In this document: in pieces, positions 21,198 to 30,992 of the stretch
Numbering within the stretch: the stretch's first letter is position 1
How the letters are laid out: the number at the start of each line of letters is the position of its first letter
Assembly: GCF_023515955.1 (NCBI RefSeq)
Contig: NZ_CP097322.1
Span: forward strand, 1,488,001 to 1,552,000
Direction: 5' to 3'
DNA length: 64,000 bases
Origin: Streptomyces sp. RerS4
GTDB lineage: Bacteria > Actinomycetota > Actinomycetes > Streptomycetales > Streptomycetaceae
The notes under the pieces: generated by a model
The model's input: only the letters and a program-made list of their open reading frames with translations
Told to the model about the DNA's origin: nothing
The model's database searches: none
Program-made: the position numbers and the translations under genes

Positions 21198-21755
21198 TCA
21201 GACCACGATCAGCGCGTCCAGCGGCGCCCCGGCGAGGGTGCCGGTGAGCCGTTCGCGGCCCGGGAGGAAGGACAGCTCCATCAGGACCGCCACTCCCGCG
21301 ACCTCCGCGCCGGCCCGCCGGATCAGCTCCAGCGAGGCTTCGGCGGTGCCGCCGGTGGCCAGGACGTCGTCGATGACCATGACCCGGTCACCGGCGGAGA
21401 GGTCCTCGGCGTGGACCTCGATCTCCGCGCTGCCGTACTCCAGCTCGTAGGACTGGGCGAGCGTGGCACCGGGGAGCTTGCCGGCCTTGCGGACCGGCAC
21501 GAAGCCGATGCCCGCCTGGACGGCGACGGGGGCGGCGAGGATGAAGCCGCGCGCCTCCAGGCCGACGATCTTCGTCGCGCCGTACCGGCCGGCGAGGTCC
21601 ACCAGCGCCTGGGTGAGCGCGCCGAAGGCCTTCGGGTCGGCCAGCAGCGGGGTGATGTCCTTGAACATCACGCCCGGCTTCGGGTAGTCCGGGACGTCCT
21701 TGATCCGGGCGAGCAGCAGCTCGCGGATCTCGGGGGTGCAGGGCGCGGTGGTCAC
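21198..21755 (-). CDS. apt: Adenine phosphoribosyltransferase
   Basis: Salvages adenine with PRPP to AMP. The 185-residue protein shows DVPDYPKPGVMFKDITPLL at the N-terminus, LEARGFILAAPVA in the middle, and the PRPP-binding motif VMVIDDVLATGGTA near residues 123-136. The GTG start at 21753-21755 overlaps the secF stop by 4 bases (GTGA), so it is coupled to secF. The gene pair secF-apt next to relA is a constant feature of actinobacteria. Confidence 0.96.
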   Translation of the reverse strand: MTTAPCTPEIRELLLARIKDVPDYPKPGVMFKDITPLLADPKAFGALTQALVDLAGRYGATKIVGLEARGFILAAPVAVQAGIGFVPVRKAGKLPGATLAQSYELEYGSAEIEVHAEDLSAGDRVMVIDDVLATGGTAEASLELIRRAGAEVAGVAVLMELSFLPGRERLTGTLAGAPLDALIVV

Positions 21756-22816
21756 CGGCGACGCCTCCCCTGGCCGCCCTGGCCCACGACCTGCGGCGCG
21801 TCCCCGGAGGCGTCGTCCGCGTCGTCCTCGGGCGACTCGCCCTTGGCGGCGGCGGCCGCGCGCTTGGCGAGGACGCGCTTCTTCAGCGCCTTCATCGCCG
21901 GCTCGCGCTCCTTCAGGTCCACGACCAGCGGGGTCGCGATGAAGATCGAGGAGTACGCACCGGCCGCGAGGCCGACGAACAGCGACAGCGAGATGTCGTT
22001 GAGCATGCCCGCGCCCAGGAAGCCGCCGCCGATGAACAGCAGCGCGGCGACGGGCAGCAGCGCGACGACGGTCGTGTTGATGGAGCGGACCAGCGTGCCG
22101 TTGATGCTGCGGTTGGCGATCTCGCTGAAGGTGAAGCGGGTCTGCTTCGTGATGTCCTTCGAGCCCTCCTTGAGACCGTCGAAGACGACGACGGTGTCGT
22201 AGAGGGAGTAACCGAGGATCGTGAGCAGACCGATCACGGTGCCCGGGGTGACCTCGAAGCCGACCAGCGCGTACACGCCGACGGTGATGGTGAGGTCGTG
22301 GACGAGCGCGATCAGCGCGGCGACGGCCATCCGCCACTCGAAGGCGATGGCCAGGTAGATCACCACGAGGATCATGAAGATGCCGAGGCCGGTCCACGCC
22401 TTGTTGGCGATCTGCTCGCCCCAGCTCGGGCCGACCAGGTCCGCGTTGATCTGCGCCGCGTCGACCTTGAAGTCGGTCGCGAGCTGCTTCTTCACGGACG
22501 CGGCGTCGTTCGTGTCCAGACCGGAGATCTGGATGCGCATGCCGCCGCTGCCGAGCTCCTGGACGATCGCGTCGTGGCCGGAGGCCTTCTCCGCGGCCTC
22601 GGTCGCCTGGGCGACGGAGACGGCCGCCTTCGGGGTGGTGAAGACGGCACCGCCCTTGAACTCGATGCCCATGTTGAGGCCCTGAACGGCCAGGGCCGCG
22701 ATCGCCGTGATGGTGATCAGGATGGAAACGCCGTACCAGAGAAAACGCTTGCCGACGAAGTCGTACCCGACCTCACCTCGGTACAGCCTGGCGCCGAGAT
22801 CTCCCAGCTTCGACAT
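21752..22816 (-). CDS. secF: Protein translocase subunit SecF
   Basis: Partner of SecD in the proton-driven complex that completes export through SecYEG. The 354-residue protein has a first membrane segment (LWYGVSILITITAIAALAVQ), the extracytoplasmic P1-like domain starting GLNMGIEFKGGAVF, and five further membrane segments including LIALVHDLTITVGVYALVG and the conserved SLYDTVVVFDGLKE. The C-terminal tail is charged and low in complexity. It begins 3 bases after secD and overlaps apt by 4 bases. Confidence 0.96.
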   Translation of the reverse strand: MSKLGDLGARLYRGEVGYDFVGKRFLWYGVSILITITAIAALAVQGLNMGIEFKGGAVFTTPKAAVSVAQATEAAEKASGHDAIVQELGSGGMRIQISGLDTNDAASVKKQLATDFKVDAAQINADLVGPSWGEQIANKAWTGLGIFMILVVIYLAIAFEWRMAVAALIALVHDLTITVGVYALVGFEVTPGTVIGLLTILGYSLYDTVVVFDGLKEGSKDITKQTRFTFSEIANRSINGTLVRSINTTVVALLPVAALLFIGGGFLGAGMLNDISLSLFVGLAAGAYSSIFIATPLVVDLKEREPAMKALKKRVLAKRAAAAAKGESPEDDADDASGDAPQVVGQGGQGRRRR

Positions 22817-22819
22817 CTC

Positions 22820-24625
22820 TCACGCCTCCTTTGCGTCGACGGGGGCGGGGACGGGACCGCTGCGGCGCGACCGGCGCAGCGGCGGCTTGGCGCCGAGCCG
22901 CTCGGGGTCGAGCCCGGACCACGGGTGACCGCTGGAGAAGAACTTCGTGCGCGCGAGCAGCGTCATGACGGGCTTGGTGAAGAGGAACACCACGACCACG
23001 TCGAGCAGGGTGGTCAGACCCAGCGTGAACGCGAAGCCCTGGACCTTGCCGACGGTGACGATGAAGAGCACCGCGGCGGCGAGGAAGGACACGAAGTCGG
23101 AGACCAGGATGGTGCGACGGGCGCGCGGCCAGGCGCGCTCGACGGCCGGACGCAGGGTGCGGCCCTCGCGGATCTCGTCGCGGATGCGCTCGAAGTACAC
23201 GATGAACGAGTCCGCCGTGATGCCGATGGCGACGATCGCGCCACAGACGGCGGGCAGGTTCAGGGCGAAGCCGATGCCCTTGCCGAGCAGCGCCATGATC
23301 GTGTACGTGAGGATCGCGGACACCAGGAGGCTGATGATCGCGATGAAGGCCAGACCGCGGTAGTACACCAGCAGGTAGATCACGACGAGGGCGAGGCCGA
23401 TGGCGCCGGCCAGCAGACCGGCCTTCAACTGCTCGCCGCCGAGCGCGGCGGTGACGGTGGTGACGCTGTCCTCCTGGAAGGACAGCGGCAGGGCGCCGTA
23501 GGAGAGCATGTTGCCCAGGTCCTGGGCGCTCTGCTGGGTGAAGCCGCCGGAGATCTCGGCGTTGCCGCCGGTCAGCGCCTGGCTGACGGACGGGTCGGAG
23601 ATGACCTCGCCGTCGAGCACGATCGCGAACTGGTTCTGCGGGGACTGCTTGGTGGCGAGCTCACCGGTGATCTTGGCGAACTTGTCGGCGCCCTTGTCGG
23701 TGAACTGCATCGTGACGATCCACATGCCGCGCTGCGGGTCGATGACGCCCTTGGCGTCCTTGACGTCCTGGCCGTTGACCTGGGCCGGGCCCAGGACCCA
23801 CTTGCCCCAGACGTCGCCGCGCTTGCCGCAGGCGATCATCGGGTCCTCGGGCTTGGCGCCCTGGTTCGCGGCGGTGCGCTGGGCCTCGTTCGTGCAGTCC
23901 AGGGCGACGAAGCGGGCCTGGAGGTCGGCGACGGCGGGGTCCACGGGCGGCGCGCTCGGGACGGGGGTCCCGGGGGCCGACGCGGAGGGGGTCGCCTTGT
24001 TGTCGTCTGCCTTCTTCGACTCGCTCGCCGAGGGCGAGGGAGTGGGGGCGTTCGGGGCCTTGAGGGCCTCACTGAGCACGCGACCCTGGGAAGTGGCGCT
24101 GGACGACGGGGTGGCCGACGCGGAGGGCTTGCCGCTGCCTTCGGCCTTGGGGGCTCCGGATCCGCTCGCGGAGGGGGTCGGGGACGTGCTCGGCTTCGGC
24201 TCGGGCGCGGGGGCGCCGTCGGCGAAGGCCAGCACGGGGCGGAAGTACAGCTGGGCGGTGGTGCCGACCTGCTCGCGCGCCTGCTGCTCGTTCATCCCCT
24301 TGGGGATGTTCACGATGATGTGGTCCGTGCCCTGCTTTTGGACCTCGGCCTCCGAGACGCCGAGACCGTTGACGCGACGCTCGATGATGCCGATCGCCGT
24401 GTTCATGTTGGTCTCGTTGACCGCGTCGGGCTTGCCGGGCTCGCTCTTGGCCTTGAGCGTGATGCTCGTGCCGCCCGCGAGGTCGATGCCCAGACGAGGG
24501 GTCGTCTGCTTCGTGAGGAACATCCCCGCGGTGAGCGCCACCATCGCGATCAGGATGATGGCCAGGGCACGCCCCGGCCTCCCCTGAGCCCCCGTGGGCC
24601 GCCGGCCCTTCTTCGGTGCTGCCAC
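22820..24625 (-). CDS. secD: Protein translocase subunit SecD
   Basis: Large subunit of the SecDF export motor. In 601 residues there is an N-terminal membrane helix (ALAIILIAMVALTAGMFL), the GIDLAGGTSITLKAK start of the P1 domain, then an unusual ~100-residue Ser/Pro/Ala-rich insertion (residues about 145-245), the remaining P1 head, and five membrane segments with GVIGLALVV-like and GITADSFIVYFERIRDEIREG signatures. The insertion is an expansion common in high-GC actinobacteria but long here. It is in one unit with yajC, secF and apt. Confidence 0.96.
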   Translation of the reverse strand: MAAPKKGRRPTGAQGRPGRALAIILIAMVALTAGMFLTKQTTPRLGIDLAGGTSITLKAKSEPGKPDAVNETNMNTAIGIIERRVNGLGVSEAEVQKQGTDHIIVNIPKGMNEQQAREQVGTTAQLYFRPVLAFADGAPAPEPKPSTSPTPSASGSGAPKAEGSGKPSASATPSSSATSQGRVLSEALKAPNAPTPSPSASESKKADDNKATPSASAPGTPVPSAPPVDPAVADLQARFVALDCTNEAQRTAANQGAKPEDPMIACGKRGDVWGKWVLGPAQVNGQDVKDAKGVIDPQRGMWIVTMQFTDKGADKFAKITGELATKQSPQNQFAIVLDGEVISDPSVSQALTGGNAEISGGFTQQSAQDLGNMLSYGALPLSFQEDSVTTVTAALGGEQLKAGLLAGAIGLALVVIYLLVYYRGLAFIAIISLLVSAILTYTIMALLGKGIGFALNLPAVCGAIVAIGITADSFIVYFERIRDEIREGRTLRPAVERAWPRARRTILVSDFVSFLAAAVLFIVTVGKVQGFAFTLGLTTLLDVVVVFLFTKPVMTLLARTKFFSSGHPWSGLDPERLGAKPPLRRSRRSGPVPAPVDAKEA

Positions 24626-24725
24626 CTTGTCGTTTCTCCCTGTCCAACCGTCCCGCGCCGGGTCAGCACGCGGACGGCCACGAAATGTGTGGTGGGGACC
24701 CCTGCCCCCCGCAGAAGTTCACTGC

Positions 24726-24767
24726 GGGCACCGCGACGGCCGCCGGTCAGGCGCCGTCGCGGTGCCC
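24726..24767 (-). terminator. Hairpin between yajC and secD
   Basis: A 15-bp stem (GGGCACCGCGACGGC / GCCGTCGCGGTGCCC) with a 12-base loop lies 9 bases beyond yajC and 100 bases before secD. It could be a partial terminator that lowers secDF expression relative to yajC. Confidence 0.6.
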
Positions 24768-24776
24768 GGCCGGACG

Positions 24777-25241
24777 CTACTTGGCGCCGGCCTCGCCGTC
24801 GGACTTGCCGTCCTTGGGCTCGTCGCTCTTGCCCAGGTCGAGCTTGGGGGTCTCGTCGGCGTCGCCGTCCTTCGACAGGTCCGTCTTCGGGGACTCGGCC
24901 TCGGTCAGCGAGGAGGCGTCGTCCGGGACGACCGGCGCGTCGTCGGTGAGGGCGTCGGGCAGGCCGTGGACGATGCGGTTGTACTCCTCGTCCTCCAGCA
25001 CGGCGCCGATGGAGTTCTTCGCGTAGATCGCGTGGACGCCGGGGGCCACCTCAAGGGTGACGGTGTCCTCACCGATCTCCTTCACCGTGGCGTACATGCC
25101 GCCGATGGTGCGGACACCGGTACCGGGCGTCATTTCGTTGCGCATCTGCGCGGCCGCCTGCTGCTTCTTCTTGGCGGAGCGGGTCATCAGGAACATCGCC
25201 CCGATGAGCACGATGAACGGGAGGAGTGTCACGAGATTCAC
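24777..25241 (-). CDS. yajC: Preprotein translocase subunit YajC
   Basis: Small accessory of the SecDF complex. The 154-residue form has a single N-terminal membrane helix (LVTLLPFIVLIGAMFLMT), KKKQQAAAQMRNEMTPGTGVRTIGGMYATV typical of YajC, and an acidic, Asp/Lys-rich C-terminal extension of about 60 residues not present in E. coli YajC. The GTG at 25239-25241 (VNLVTLLPF) is chosen because the helix then starts at the N-terminus and AAGGA lies upstream. The frame extends upstream but adds no recognisable sequence. Confidence 0.93.
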   Translation of the reverse strand: MNLVTLLPFIVLIGAMFLMTRSAKKKQQAAAQMRNEMTPGTGVRTIGGMYATVKEIGEDTVTLEVAPGVHAIYAKNSIGAVLEDEEYNRIVHGLPDALTDDAPVVPDDASSLTEAESPKTDLSKDGDADETPKLDLGKSDEPKDGKSDGEAGAK

Positions 25242-25405
25242 GGGACGGAGATCCTTCGCACGACCGCAAGGGAGGCGGCCTTCTTCTACGGGGGTGGGCA
25301 CGCCGACCTGAAGGGTCGGCATCGGCGGAGTCTAGGCGAGTCCGCACCGATGGAACAACGCCCAGCATGGCACCGCAGTTCCTGACCGGGGAAACGTCCG
25401 CGCCG

Positions 25406-26467
25406 TCAGGCCCCGAACAGGCCCTGTTGTCCGCTTGATCCACTGCCCGGTCCGGTGGGGGGAACGAGCCCCAGGTGGGCCCATGCGGCAGGGGTCGCGA
25501 CCCGCCCCCGGGGGGTACGGGCGAGCAGCCCTTCCCGGACGAGGAACGGCTCGGCGACCTCCTCGACGGTTTCGCGCTCCTCGCCGACGGCCACGGCGAG
25601 GGTGGACAGGCCGACGGGACCGCCGCCGAAGAGCTTGAGCAGGGCCTCCAGCACGGCCCGGTCCAGCCGGTCGAGACCGCGCGCGTCCACCTCGTAGACC
25701 TGGAGGGCGGTTCCGGCGACCTCGCGGGTGATCACCCCGTCGGCCCGTACCTGGGCGTAGTCGCGGACGCGGCGCAGCAGCCGGTTGGCGATGCGGGGCG
25801 TGCCGCGCGAGCGGCCGGCGATCTCGGCGGCGCCGGCGGTGTCGATCTCCACGTCGAGCAGGCGCGCGGAGCGGTGGACGACGCGCTCCAGCTCCTCGGG
25901 GGCGTAGAACTCCATGTGGCCGGTGAAGCCGAAGCGGTCGCGCAGCGGTGGGGGCAGCAGGCCGGCGCGGGTGGTGGCGCCGACGAGGGTGAAGGGCGGC
26001 AGCTCCAGGGGGATGGCGGTGGCTCCGGGGCCCTTGCCGACGATGACGTCGACGCGGAAGTCCTCCATGGCCATGTAGAGCATCTCCTCGGCGGGCCGGG
26101 ACATGCGGTGGATCTCGTCGAGGAAGAGGACCTCGCCCTCCTGGAGGGAGGAGAGGATCGCGGCGAGGTCGCCGGCGTGCTGGATGGCGGGGCCGGAGGT
26201 GATCCGGATCGGGGCCCCCATCTCGGCGGCGATGATCATCGAGAGGGTGGTCTTGCCGAGGCCGGGGGCGCCGGAGAGCAGGACGTGGTCGGCGGTGGCG
26301 CCGCGCTGACGGGCCGCCTTCAGAACGAGGTCGAGCTGTTGGCGGACCTTCTCCTGGCCGACGAACTCGCCGAGGTCCTTCGGGCGCAGCGCGGCCTCGA
26401 CGGCGGTGTCCTCGCCGTCGGCGGCGGGCGCCACGATCCGCTCGTCGCTCTCGTCATACCCGTTCAC
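25406..26467 (-). CDS. ruvB: Holliday junction branch migration helicase RuvB
   Basis: AAA+ motor that drives branch migration with RuvA. The 353 residues contain the [19 protein letters not shown] start, Walker [10 protein letters not shown], Walker [10 protein letters not shown], sensor [18 protein letters not shown], arginine-finger region [19 protein letters not shown], and the winged-helix C-terminus. The GTG at 26465-26467 ([12 protein letters not shown]) is the likely start; the upstream open frame overlaps ruvA and is out of family. It follows ruvA with a 53-base gap. Confidence 0.96.
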   Translation of the reverse strand: MNGYDESDERIVAPAADGEDTAVEAALRPKDLGEFVGQEKVRQQLDLVLKAARQRGATADHVLLSGAPGLGKTTLSMIIAAEMGAPIRITSGPAIQHAGDLAAILSSLQEGEVLFLDEIHRMSRPAEEMLYMAMEDFRVDVIVGKGPGATAIPLELPPFTLVGATTRAGLLPPPLRDRFGFTGHMEFYAPEELERVVHRSARLLDVEIDTAGAAEIAGRSRGTPRIANRLLRRVRDYAQVRADGVITREVAGTALQVYEVDARGLDRLDRAVLEALLKLFGGGPVGLSTLAVAVGEERETVEEVAEPFLVREGLLARTPRGRVATPAAWAHLGLVPPTGPGSGSSGQQGLFGA

Positions 26468-26520
26468 GGTGTCTGTCTGCCTTCTCGGTCGGTACGGGGG
26501 TCCCTGCGCCGGGCGCGCGC

Positions 26521-27153
26521 TCAGCGGGCCCGGTTGAGGGACTGGAGGGCGGCGCGCAGGAGCTGCGGAACGGGGGCGGAGCCGCCGGCGGCGATGGCCT
26601 CCTCGGCCTGCGGGGCCACGGCGGCGACGGCCTCGTCGGCCTCGCGGGCGGCGTAGCCGAGGCCGATGAGCGCGGCCTGGAGCTGCTCGGTCCACGGGGC
26701 GGGGCCGGTGGCGGCGGCGCGCTGGGCGCCGACGAGTCCGCTCGCGCCCAGCGGGGTGCCGAGCTTGCCCTTGAGCTCCAGCAGCAGCTTCTGGGCGCCC
26801 TTCTTGCCGATGCCGGGCACCGCCATCAGTGCCTTCTCGTCGCCGGTGGAGACCGCGAGGCGCAGCGCGTCGGGGCTGTGGGCGCCGAGCATGGCCTGCG
26901 CGAGGCGCGGTCCGACGCCGCTCGCGGTCTGGAGCAGCTCGAAGACCTGGCGTTCGTCGTCGTCGGCGAAGCCGTACAGGGTCAGCGAGTCCTCGCGCAC
27001 GACCAGGGAGGTGGCCAGCCGGGCCGGCTCGCCCGTGCGCAGGCCGGCGAGGGTGTTGGGCGTGCAGTGGACGGCCATGCCCACTCCGCCGACCTCGATG
27101 ACGGCCTGGGTGGGGGCGAGGGCGGCCACCTGGCCGCTGACGAACGCGATCAT
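26521..27153 (-). CDS. ruvA: Holliday junction DNA-binding protein RuvA
   Basis: Tetrameric protein that holds the four-way junction for RuvB. The 210-residue protein has the OB-fold N-terminus ([21 protein letters not shown]), the helix-hairpin-helix region ([17 protein letters not shown] and [20 protein letters not shown]), a flexible linker, and a C-terminal RuvB-binding three-helix domain ([18 protein letters not shown]). The ATG overlaps the ruvC stop by 4 bases. Confidence 0.96.
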   Translation of the reverse strand: MIAFVSGQVAALAPTQAVIEVGGVGMAVHCTPNTLAGLRTGEPARLATSLVVREDSLTLYGFADDDERQVFELLQTASGVGPRLAQAMLGAHSPDALRLAVSTGDEKALMAVPGIGKKGAQKLLLELKGKLGTPLGASGLVGAQRAAATGPAPWTEQLQAALIGLGYAAREADEAVAAVAPQAEEAIAAGGSAPVPQLLRAALQSLNRAR

Positions 27154-27680
27154 CGGGTACGGCCTTTCGAGGCGTGCTGGGCGACCGCCCGCTGGAGGCG
27201 GCTTTGAGCGGGGGCCCGCCAGATGTGGCAGATGGCGAGCGCGAGGGCGTCGGCGGCGTCGGCCGGTTTGGGTGGGGCGGCCAGCCGCAGCAGGCGGGTC
27301 ACCATCGCCCCGACCTGTGCCTTGTCGGCGCGGCCGGTGCCGGTGACGGCTGCCTTGACCTCGCTGGGGGTGTGCAGGGCGACGGGTATGCCCCGGCGGG
27401 CGGCGCACAGCATGGCGACGGCGCTGGCCTGGGCGGTGCCCATGACGGTGCTGACGTTGTGCTGGCTGAAGACCCGCTCGACGGCGACGACTTCGGGGCG
27501 GTGCGCGTCGAGCCATTCCTCGATGCCGCGCTCGATGGCGACGAGCCGATCGCCGAGCTCCGCCTCCACGGGCGTGCGGACGACGCCGACGCCGATCATC
27601 GTCAGGGGCCGGCCGGCGACCCCCTCGACGACCCCGACACCGCACCGGGTCAGCCCCGGGTCCACTCCGAGTACGCGCAC
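27150..27680 (-). CDS. ruvC: Crossover junction endodeoxyribonuclease RuvC
   Basis: Resolves Holliday junctions. In 176 residues the four acidic positions of the RNase H-like site are visible: D in [12 protein letters not shown] (about 7), E in [11 protein letters not shown] (about 68), and the pair in [15 protein letters not shown] near the C-terminus. The start is GTG at 27678-27680 with a purine-rich GGGGGGTGGG upstream. The further upstream open frame is not family-like. The ruvC-ruvA-ruvB order with overlaps marks a single operon. Confidence 0.95.
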   Translation of the reverse strand: MRVLGVDPGLTRCGVGVVEGVAGRPLTMIGVGVVRTPVEAELGDRLVAIERGIEEWLDAHRPEVVAVERVFSQHNVSTVMGTAQASAVAMLCAARRGIPVALHTPSEVKAAVTGTGRADKAQVGAMVTRLLRLAAPPKPADAADALALAICHIWRAPAQSRLQRAVAQHASKGRTR

Positions 27681-27760
27681 CGCCCACCCCCCTTTGTCGA
27701 TCGCCTGTGCGTGCCCGTGCAGGCTATCGGGCGTCACTGACATCCGGTGTCACCGACAAA

Positions 27761-27798
27761 GCGACGGGCCGACAGGGTGTGTCCTGTCGGCCCGTCGC
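27761..27798 (-). terminator. Terminator after yebC
   Basis: A perfect 16-bp stem (GCGACGGGCCGACAGG / CCTGTCGGCCCGTCGC) with a 6-base loop lies 30 bases beyond the yebC stop, separating it from ruvC. Confidence 0.9.
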
Positions 27799-27828
27799 GT
27801 CGATCGGGAGATCGGAGGCTCGGGAGGG

Positions 27829-28581
27829 TCAGGCGTCGACCTTGGCCATGACCTCGTCCGAGACGTCGAAGTTGGCGAAGACGTTCTGGACGTCGTCGCT
27901 GTCCTCCAGCGCATCGATCAGCTTGAAGATCTTGCGCGCGCCCTCTTCGTCCAGCTCGACCTGCATGGTCGGCAGGAAGTTCGAGTCGGCCGAGTCGTAG
28001 TCGATGCCCGCCTCCTGGAGCGCGGTGCGGACCGCGACCATGTCGGTGGCCTCGCTGATGATCTCGAAGCTGTCGCCGAGGTCGTTGACCTCCTCGGCAC
28101 CGGCCTCCAGGACCGTCTCCAGCACGTCGTCCTCGGAGAGCTCGCCCTTGGGCAGGATGACGACGCCCTTGCGGTTGAACAGGTACGAGACCGAGCCCGG
28201 GTCCGCCATGGAGCCGCCGTTGCGGGTCATGGCGACGCGCACGTCGGAGGCGGCACGGTTGCGGTTGTCGGTGAGGCACTCGATGAGCACCGCGACACCG
28301 TTCGGACCGTAGCCCTCGTACATGATCGTCTCGTAGTCGGCGCCGCCGGCCTCCAGGCCGCCGCCGCGCTTGACCGCGGAGTCGATGTTCTTGTTCGGGA
28401 CCGAGCTCTTCTTGGCCTTCTGCACGGCGTCGAAGAGGGTCGGGTTGCCGTCGATGTCGGCACCACCCATACGGGCCGCGACCTCGATGTTCTTGATCAG
28501 CTTCGCGAAGAGCTTGCCGCGCTTGGCATCGATCACGGCCTTCTTGTGCTTCGTCGTAGCCCATTTAGAGTGGCCGGACAT
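27829..28581 (-). CDS. YebC/PmpR family transcriptional/translational regulator
   Basis: A 250-residue member of the YebC (TACO1) family, which includes DNA-binding regulators and proteins that help ribosomes through difficult sequences. Conserved stretches are [25 protein letters not shown] at the N-terminus, [46 protein letters not shown], and the C-terminal [16 protein letters not shown]. The ATG has AAGGAG at a good distance. The gene sits between pdxTS and ruvCAB, the usual actinobacterial location. Confidence 0.95.
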   Translation of the reverse strand: MSGHSKWATTKHKKAVIDAKRGKLFAKLIKNIEVAARMGGADIDGNPTLFDAVQKAKKSSVPNKNIDSAVKRGGGLEAGGADYETIMYEGYGPNGVAVLIECLTDNRNRAASDVRVAMTRNGGSMADPGSVSYLFNRKGVVILPKGELSEDDVLETVLEAGAEEVNDLGDSFEIISEATDMVAVRTALQEAGIDYDSADSNFLPTMQVELDEEGARKIFKLIDALEDSDDVQNVFANFDVSDEVMAKVDA

Positions 28582-28638
28582 CCGCCTGTCTCCTTCGCGT
28601 AACCAACAGTGTTCGTCTCCGATCCTACCGGGAGCTCG

Positions 28639-29229
28639 TCACAGCCCCGCGCGCACCATGTCGACGAAGTACGCGTGCACGCGGTCGTCGCCGGTCAGTT
28701 CGGGGTGGAACGAGGTCGCCAGCACGTTGCCCTGGCGCACGGCGACCGTGTGGCCGTCGTACGTCGCGAGCACCTCGGCGCTCGCGCCGACCGACTCGAC
28801 CCAGGGGGCGCGGATGAAGACGCCCTCGACGGGCCCGCCCGCCACGCCGGCGAAGTCGATCCGCGCCTCGAAGGACTCGTTCTGACGACCGAAGGCGTTG
28901 CGGCGCACGATCATGTCGATGCCGCCGAGCGTCTCCTGGTCGTCACGGCCGTCGAGGAGCTTGTCGGCGAGCATGATCATGCCGGCGCAGGTGCCGTAGA
29001 CGGGCATGCCGGCCTTCACGCGCTCGCGCAGCGGCTCCAGCATGCCGAACAGCACGGCGAGCTTCGACATGGTCGTCGACTCGCCGCCGGGGATCACCAG
29101 GGCGTCGACCTCGGCGAGTTCCTCGGGACGCCGGACCGGCCTGGCCACGGCGTCCGCCGCGGCCAGGGCGATCAGGTGCTCCCGTACGTCGCCCTGGAGG
29201 GCCAGGACACCAATCACGGGGGTGGTCAT
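28639..29229 (-). CDS. pdxT: Pyridoxal 5'-phosphate synthase, glutaminase subunit
   Basis: Hydrolyses glutamine and channels ammonia to PdxS for de novo vitamin B6 synthesis. The 196-residue protein has [12 protein letters not shown] at the N-terminus, [13 protein letters not shown] (about residues 47-59), the nucleophile elbow [11 protein letters not shown] with the catalytic cysteine near residue 82, and a C-terminal His-x-Glu (SFHPELTGD) completing the triad. The ATG is at 29227-29229, 8 bases after pdxS, so the two subunits are co-expressed. Confidence 0.96.
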   Translation of the reverse strand: MTTPVIGVLALQGDVREHLIALAAADAVARPVRRPEELAEVDALVIPGGESTTMSKLAVLFGMLEPLRERVKAGMPVYGTCAGMIMLADKLLDGRDDQETLGGIDMIVRRNAFGRQNESFEARIDFAGVAGGPVEGVFIRAPWVESVGASAEVLATYDGHTVAVRQGNVLATSFHPELTGDDRVHAYFVDMVRAGL

Positions 29230-29237
29230 GGCAGGGA

Positions 29238-30155
29238 CTACCAGCCGCGGTTGGCGTAGCGCTCGGACTCGGGGAGGGTGTCGCAGTTGATGCCGACCAT
29301 GGCCTCGCCCAGGTTGCGGGAGGCGTCCGCGATGATCTTCGGGTCGTCGTAGAAGGTGGTGGCCTTCACGATGGCGGCGGCGCGCTTGGCCGGGTCGCCG
29401 GACTTGAAGATGCCGGAGCCGACGAAGACGCCCTCGGCGCCGAGCTGGCGCATCAGGGCGGCGTCGGCCGGGGTGGCGACGCCACCGGCGGAGAACAGCA
29501 CCACCGGGAGCTTGCCGAGCTCGGCGACCTCCTTGACCAGCTCGTACGGGGCGCGCAGCTCCTTGGCGGCGGCGAACAGCTCGTTGTTGTCGAAGCCGCG
29601 CAGGCGGGCGATCTCGTTCTTGATCTGGCGCAGGTGACGGACGGCCTCGACGACGTTGCCGGTGCCGGCCTCGCCCTTCGAGCGGATCATGGCCGCGCCC
29701 TCGGCGATGCGGCGCAGGGCCTCGCCCAGGTTGGTGGCGCCACAGACGAAGGGGGTGGTGAAGGCCCACTTGTCGGAGTGGTTGACCTCGTCGGCCGGGG
29801 TCAGGACCTCGGACTCGTCGATGTAGTCGACGCCGAGGGACTGCAGGACCTGGGCCTCGACGAAGTGGCCGATGCGGGACTTGGCCATGACGGGGATGGA
29901 GACCGCGCCGATGATCTCTTCGATCATGTTCGGGTCGGACATGCGGGCCACGCCGCCGTCCTTGCGGATGTCGGCCGGAACCCGCTCCAGGGCCATGACG
30001 GCCACCGCGCCGGCGTCCTCGGCGATCTTCGCCTGCTCGGCGTTGACCACGTCCATGATCACGCCGCCCTTGAGCTGCTCGGCCATGCCGCGCTTGACGC
30101 GGGAGGTGCCGATGGCCGACTCGAAGGACGGGGAAGAGGTGGGAAGCGTGCTCAC
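29238..30155 (-). CDS. pdxS: Pyridoxal 5'-phosphate synthase, lyase subunit
   Basis: Condenses ribose 5-phosphate, glyceraldehyde 3-phosphate and ammonia to PLP. The 305-residue (beta/alpha)8 protein shows [41 protein letters not shown], with D and K positions of the phosphate site, [29 protein letters not shown], and [19 protein letters not shown]. The GTG start at 30153-30155 has GAGG about 8 bases upstream. It heads the pdxST operon; a dyad lies in the upstream region. Confidence 0.97.
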   Translation of the reverse strand: MSTLPTSSPSFESAIGTSRVKRGMAEQLKGGVIMDVVNAEQAKIAEDAGAVAVMALERVPADIRKDGGVARMSDPNMIEEIIGAVSIPVMAKSRIGHFVEAQVLQSLGVDYIDESEVLTPADEVNHSDKWAFTTPFVCGATNLGEALRRIAEGAAMIRSKGEAGTGNVVEAVRHLRQIKNEIARLRGFDNNELFAAAKELRAPYELVKEVAELGKLPVVLFSAGGVATPADAALMRQLGAEGVFVGSGIFKSGDPAKRAAAIVKATTFYDDPKIIADASRNLGEAMVGINCDTLPESERYANRGW

Positions 30156-30183
30156 GGGTTGACCTCACTCGGAAGGAAGACGG

Positions 30184-30201
30184 GGTACTACTGGTGGTAC
30201 C
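30184..30201. promoter_or_regulatory. Candidate operator upstream of pdxS
   Basis: A dyad GGTAC-N8-GTACC lies 29 bases before the pdxS start. An overlapping wider pair ACTGGT (30190) and ACCAGT (30222) is also inverted. pdx genes are often controlled by MocR-type regulators in actinobacteria, but no regulator gene is adjacent here, so the assignment is speculative. Confidence 0.3.
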
Positions 30202-30337
30202 TGGCTGAGAAAACCTCACCGACCAGTCCACTGCAAGGGCCAATGTGGAGCCGGTGGCTCTTCGACTTGTCCCTCGTGGCCCTGGACCGTCCCCGCGCGC
30301 CGGCGCCGGAGGGTCGGGCCGACGCGGTCGCAGGGCG

Positions 30338-30892
30338 TCAGGCGGGCCGGTCCGCGAGGTCCGCCGGGGGCTCGTCGTCCATCTCGAAGGCGAGCGGGAA
30401 CGGGGCGTGCCCCGCGAGCCTGAACCACCGCACCTTGCGGTGCCGGCGCAGCGCGCGGGCCGCCCGGACCGCGTCGTTGAGGAACCGCCGCGCCATCGGG
30501 ACCCGGCGCACGGCCGCCGCCAGGTCCTCGGCGGCCGCCTCTCCCCCGGGCGCCGCCTTCAGCACCTCGACCTGGGCGGCGTCCGCGAACACCGCGCGCA
30601 GCGCCTGGCTCAGCTCGCTCTCGGCGACCTCGCGGTTCTCCTCCTCGGCCTGCCGGGCCGCGTGCGCGGCCTCGTAGAGCACCAGCGAGGAGGCGGGGTC
30701 GAGCGCCCCGGACGTCGCCACCTCCAGCACCACCGACGCCCGCCGCACGAGCTGCGCGTCGAGCGCGGCCCGCGCGGCGTCCATCCGGGTGTGCAGGCGG
30801 TCGAGCCGCCCGGCGGTCCAACTGAGGTAGACGCCGACGACACCGAGCGCCACGGCGATCCAGACAAGGTTTTCGATCACGGGCGGCGACAC
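30338..30892 (-). CDS. LemA-like single-pass membrane protein
   Basis: A 184-residue protein with one N-terminal membrane helix ([18 protein letters not shown], about residues 8-25) followed by a helical domain whose [31 protein letters not shown] resembles the first helices of LemA-family proteins. The C-terminus is basic then acidic. It may be a LemA-related signalling or scaffold protein at the membrane; no catalytic residues are visible. It lies between pdxS and pimA in the same direction, and the 100-base gap to pimA means co-transcription is uncertain. Confidence 0.65.
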   Translation of the reverse strand: MSPPVIENLVWIAVALGVVGVYLSWTAGRLDRLHTRMDAARAALDAQLVRRASVVLEVATSGALDPASSLVLYEAAHAARQAEEENREVAESELSQALRAVFADAAQVEVLKAAPGGEAAAEDLAAAVRRVPMARRFLNDAVRAARALRRHRKVRWFRLAGHAPFPLAFEMDDEPPADLADRPA

Positions 30893-30992
30893 TACCCGTC
30901 CGGCCGTCCCCCACGCTCATCCCCGGCGGGCCCGGGGCCACGGGGCCCACGGGGCCACGAGCCGCCGGCCGCGGGCCGTCAGTCGCGGGCCG

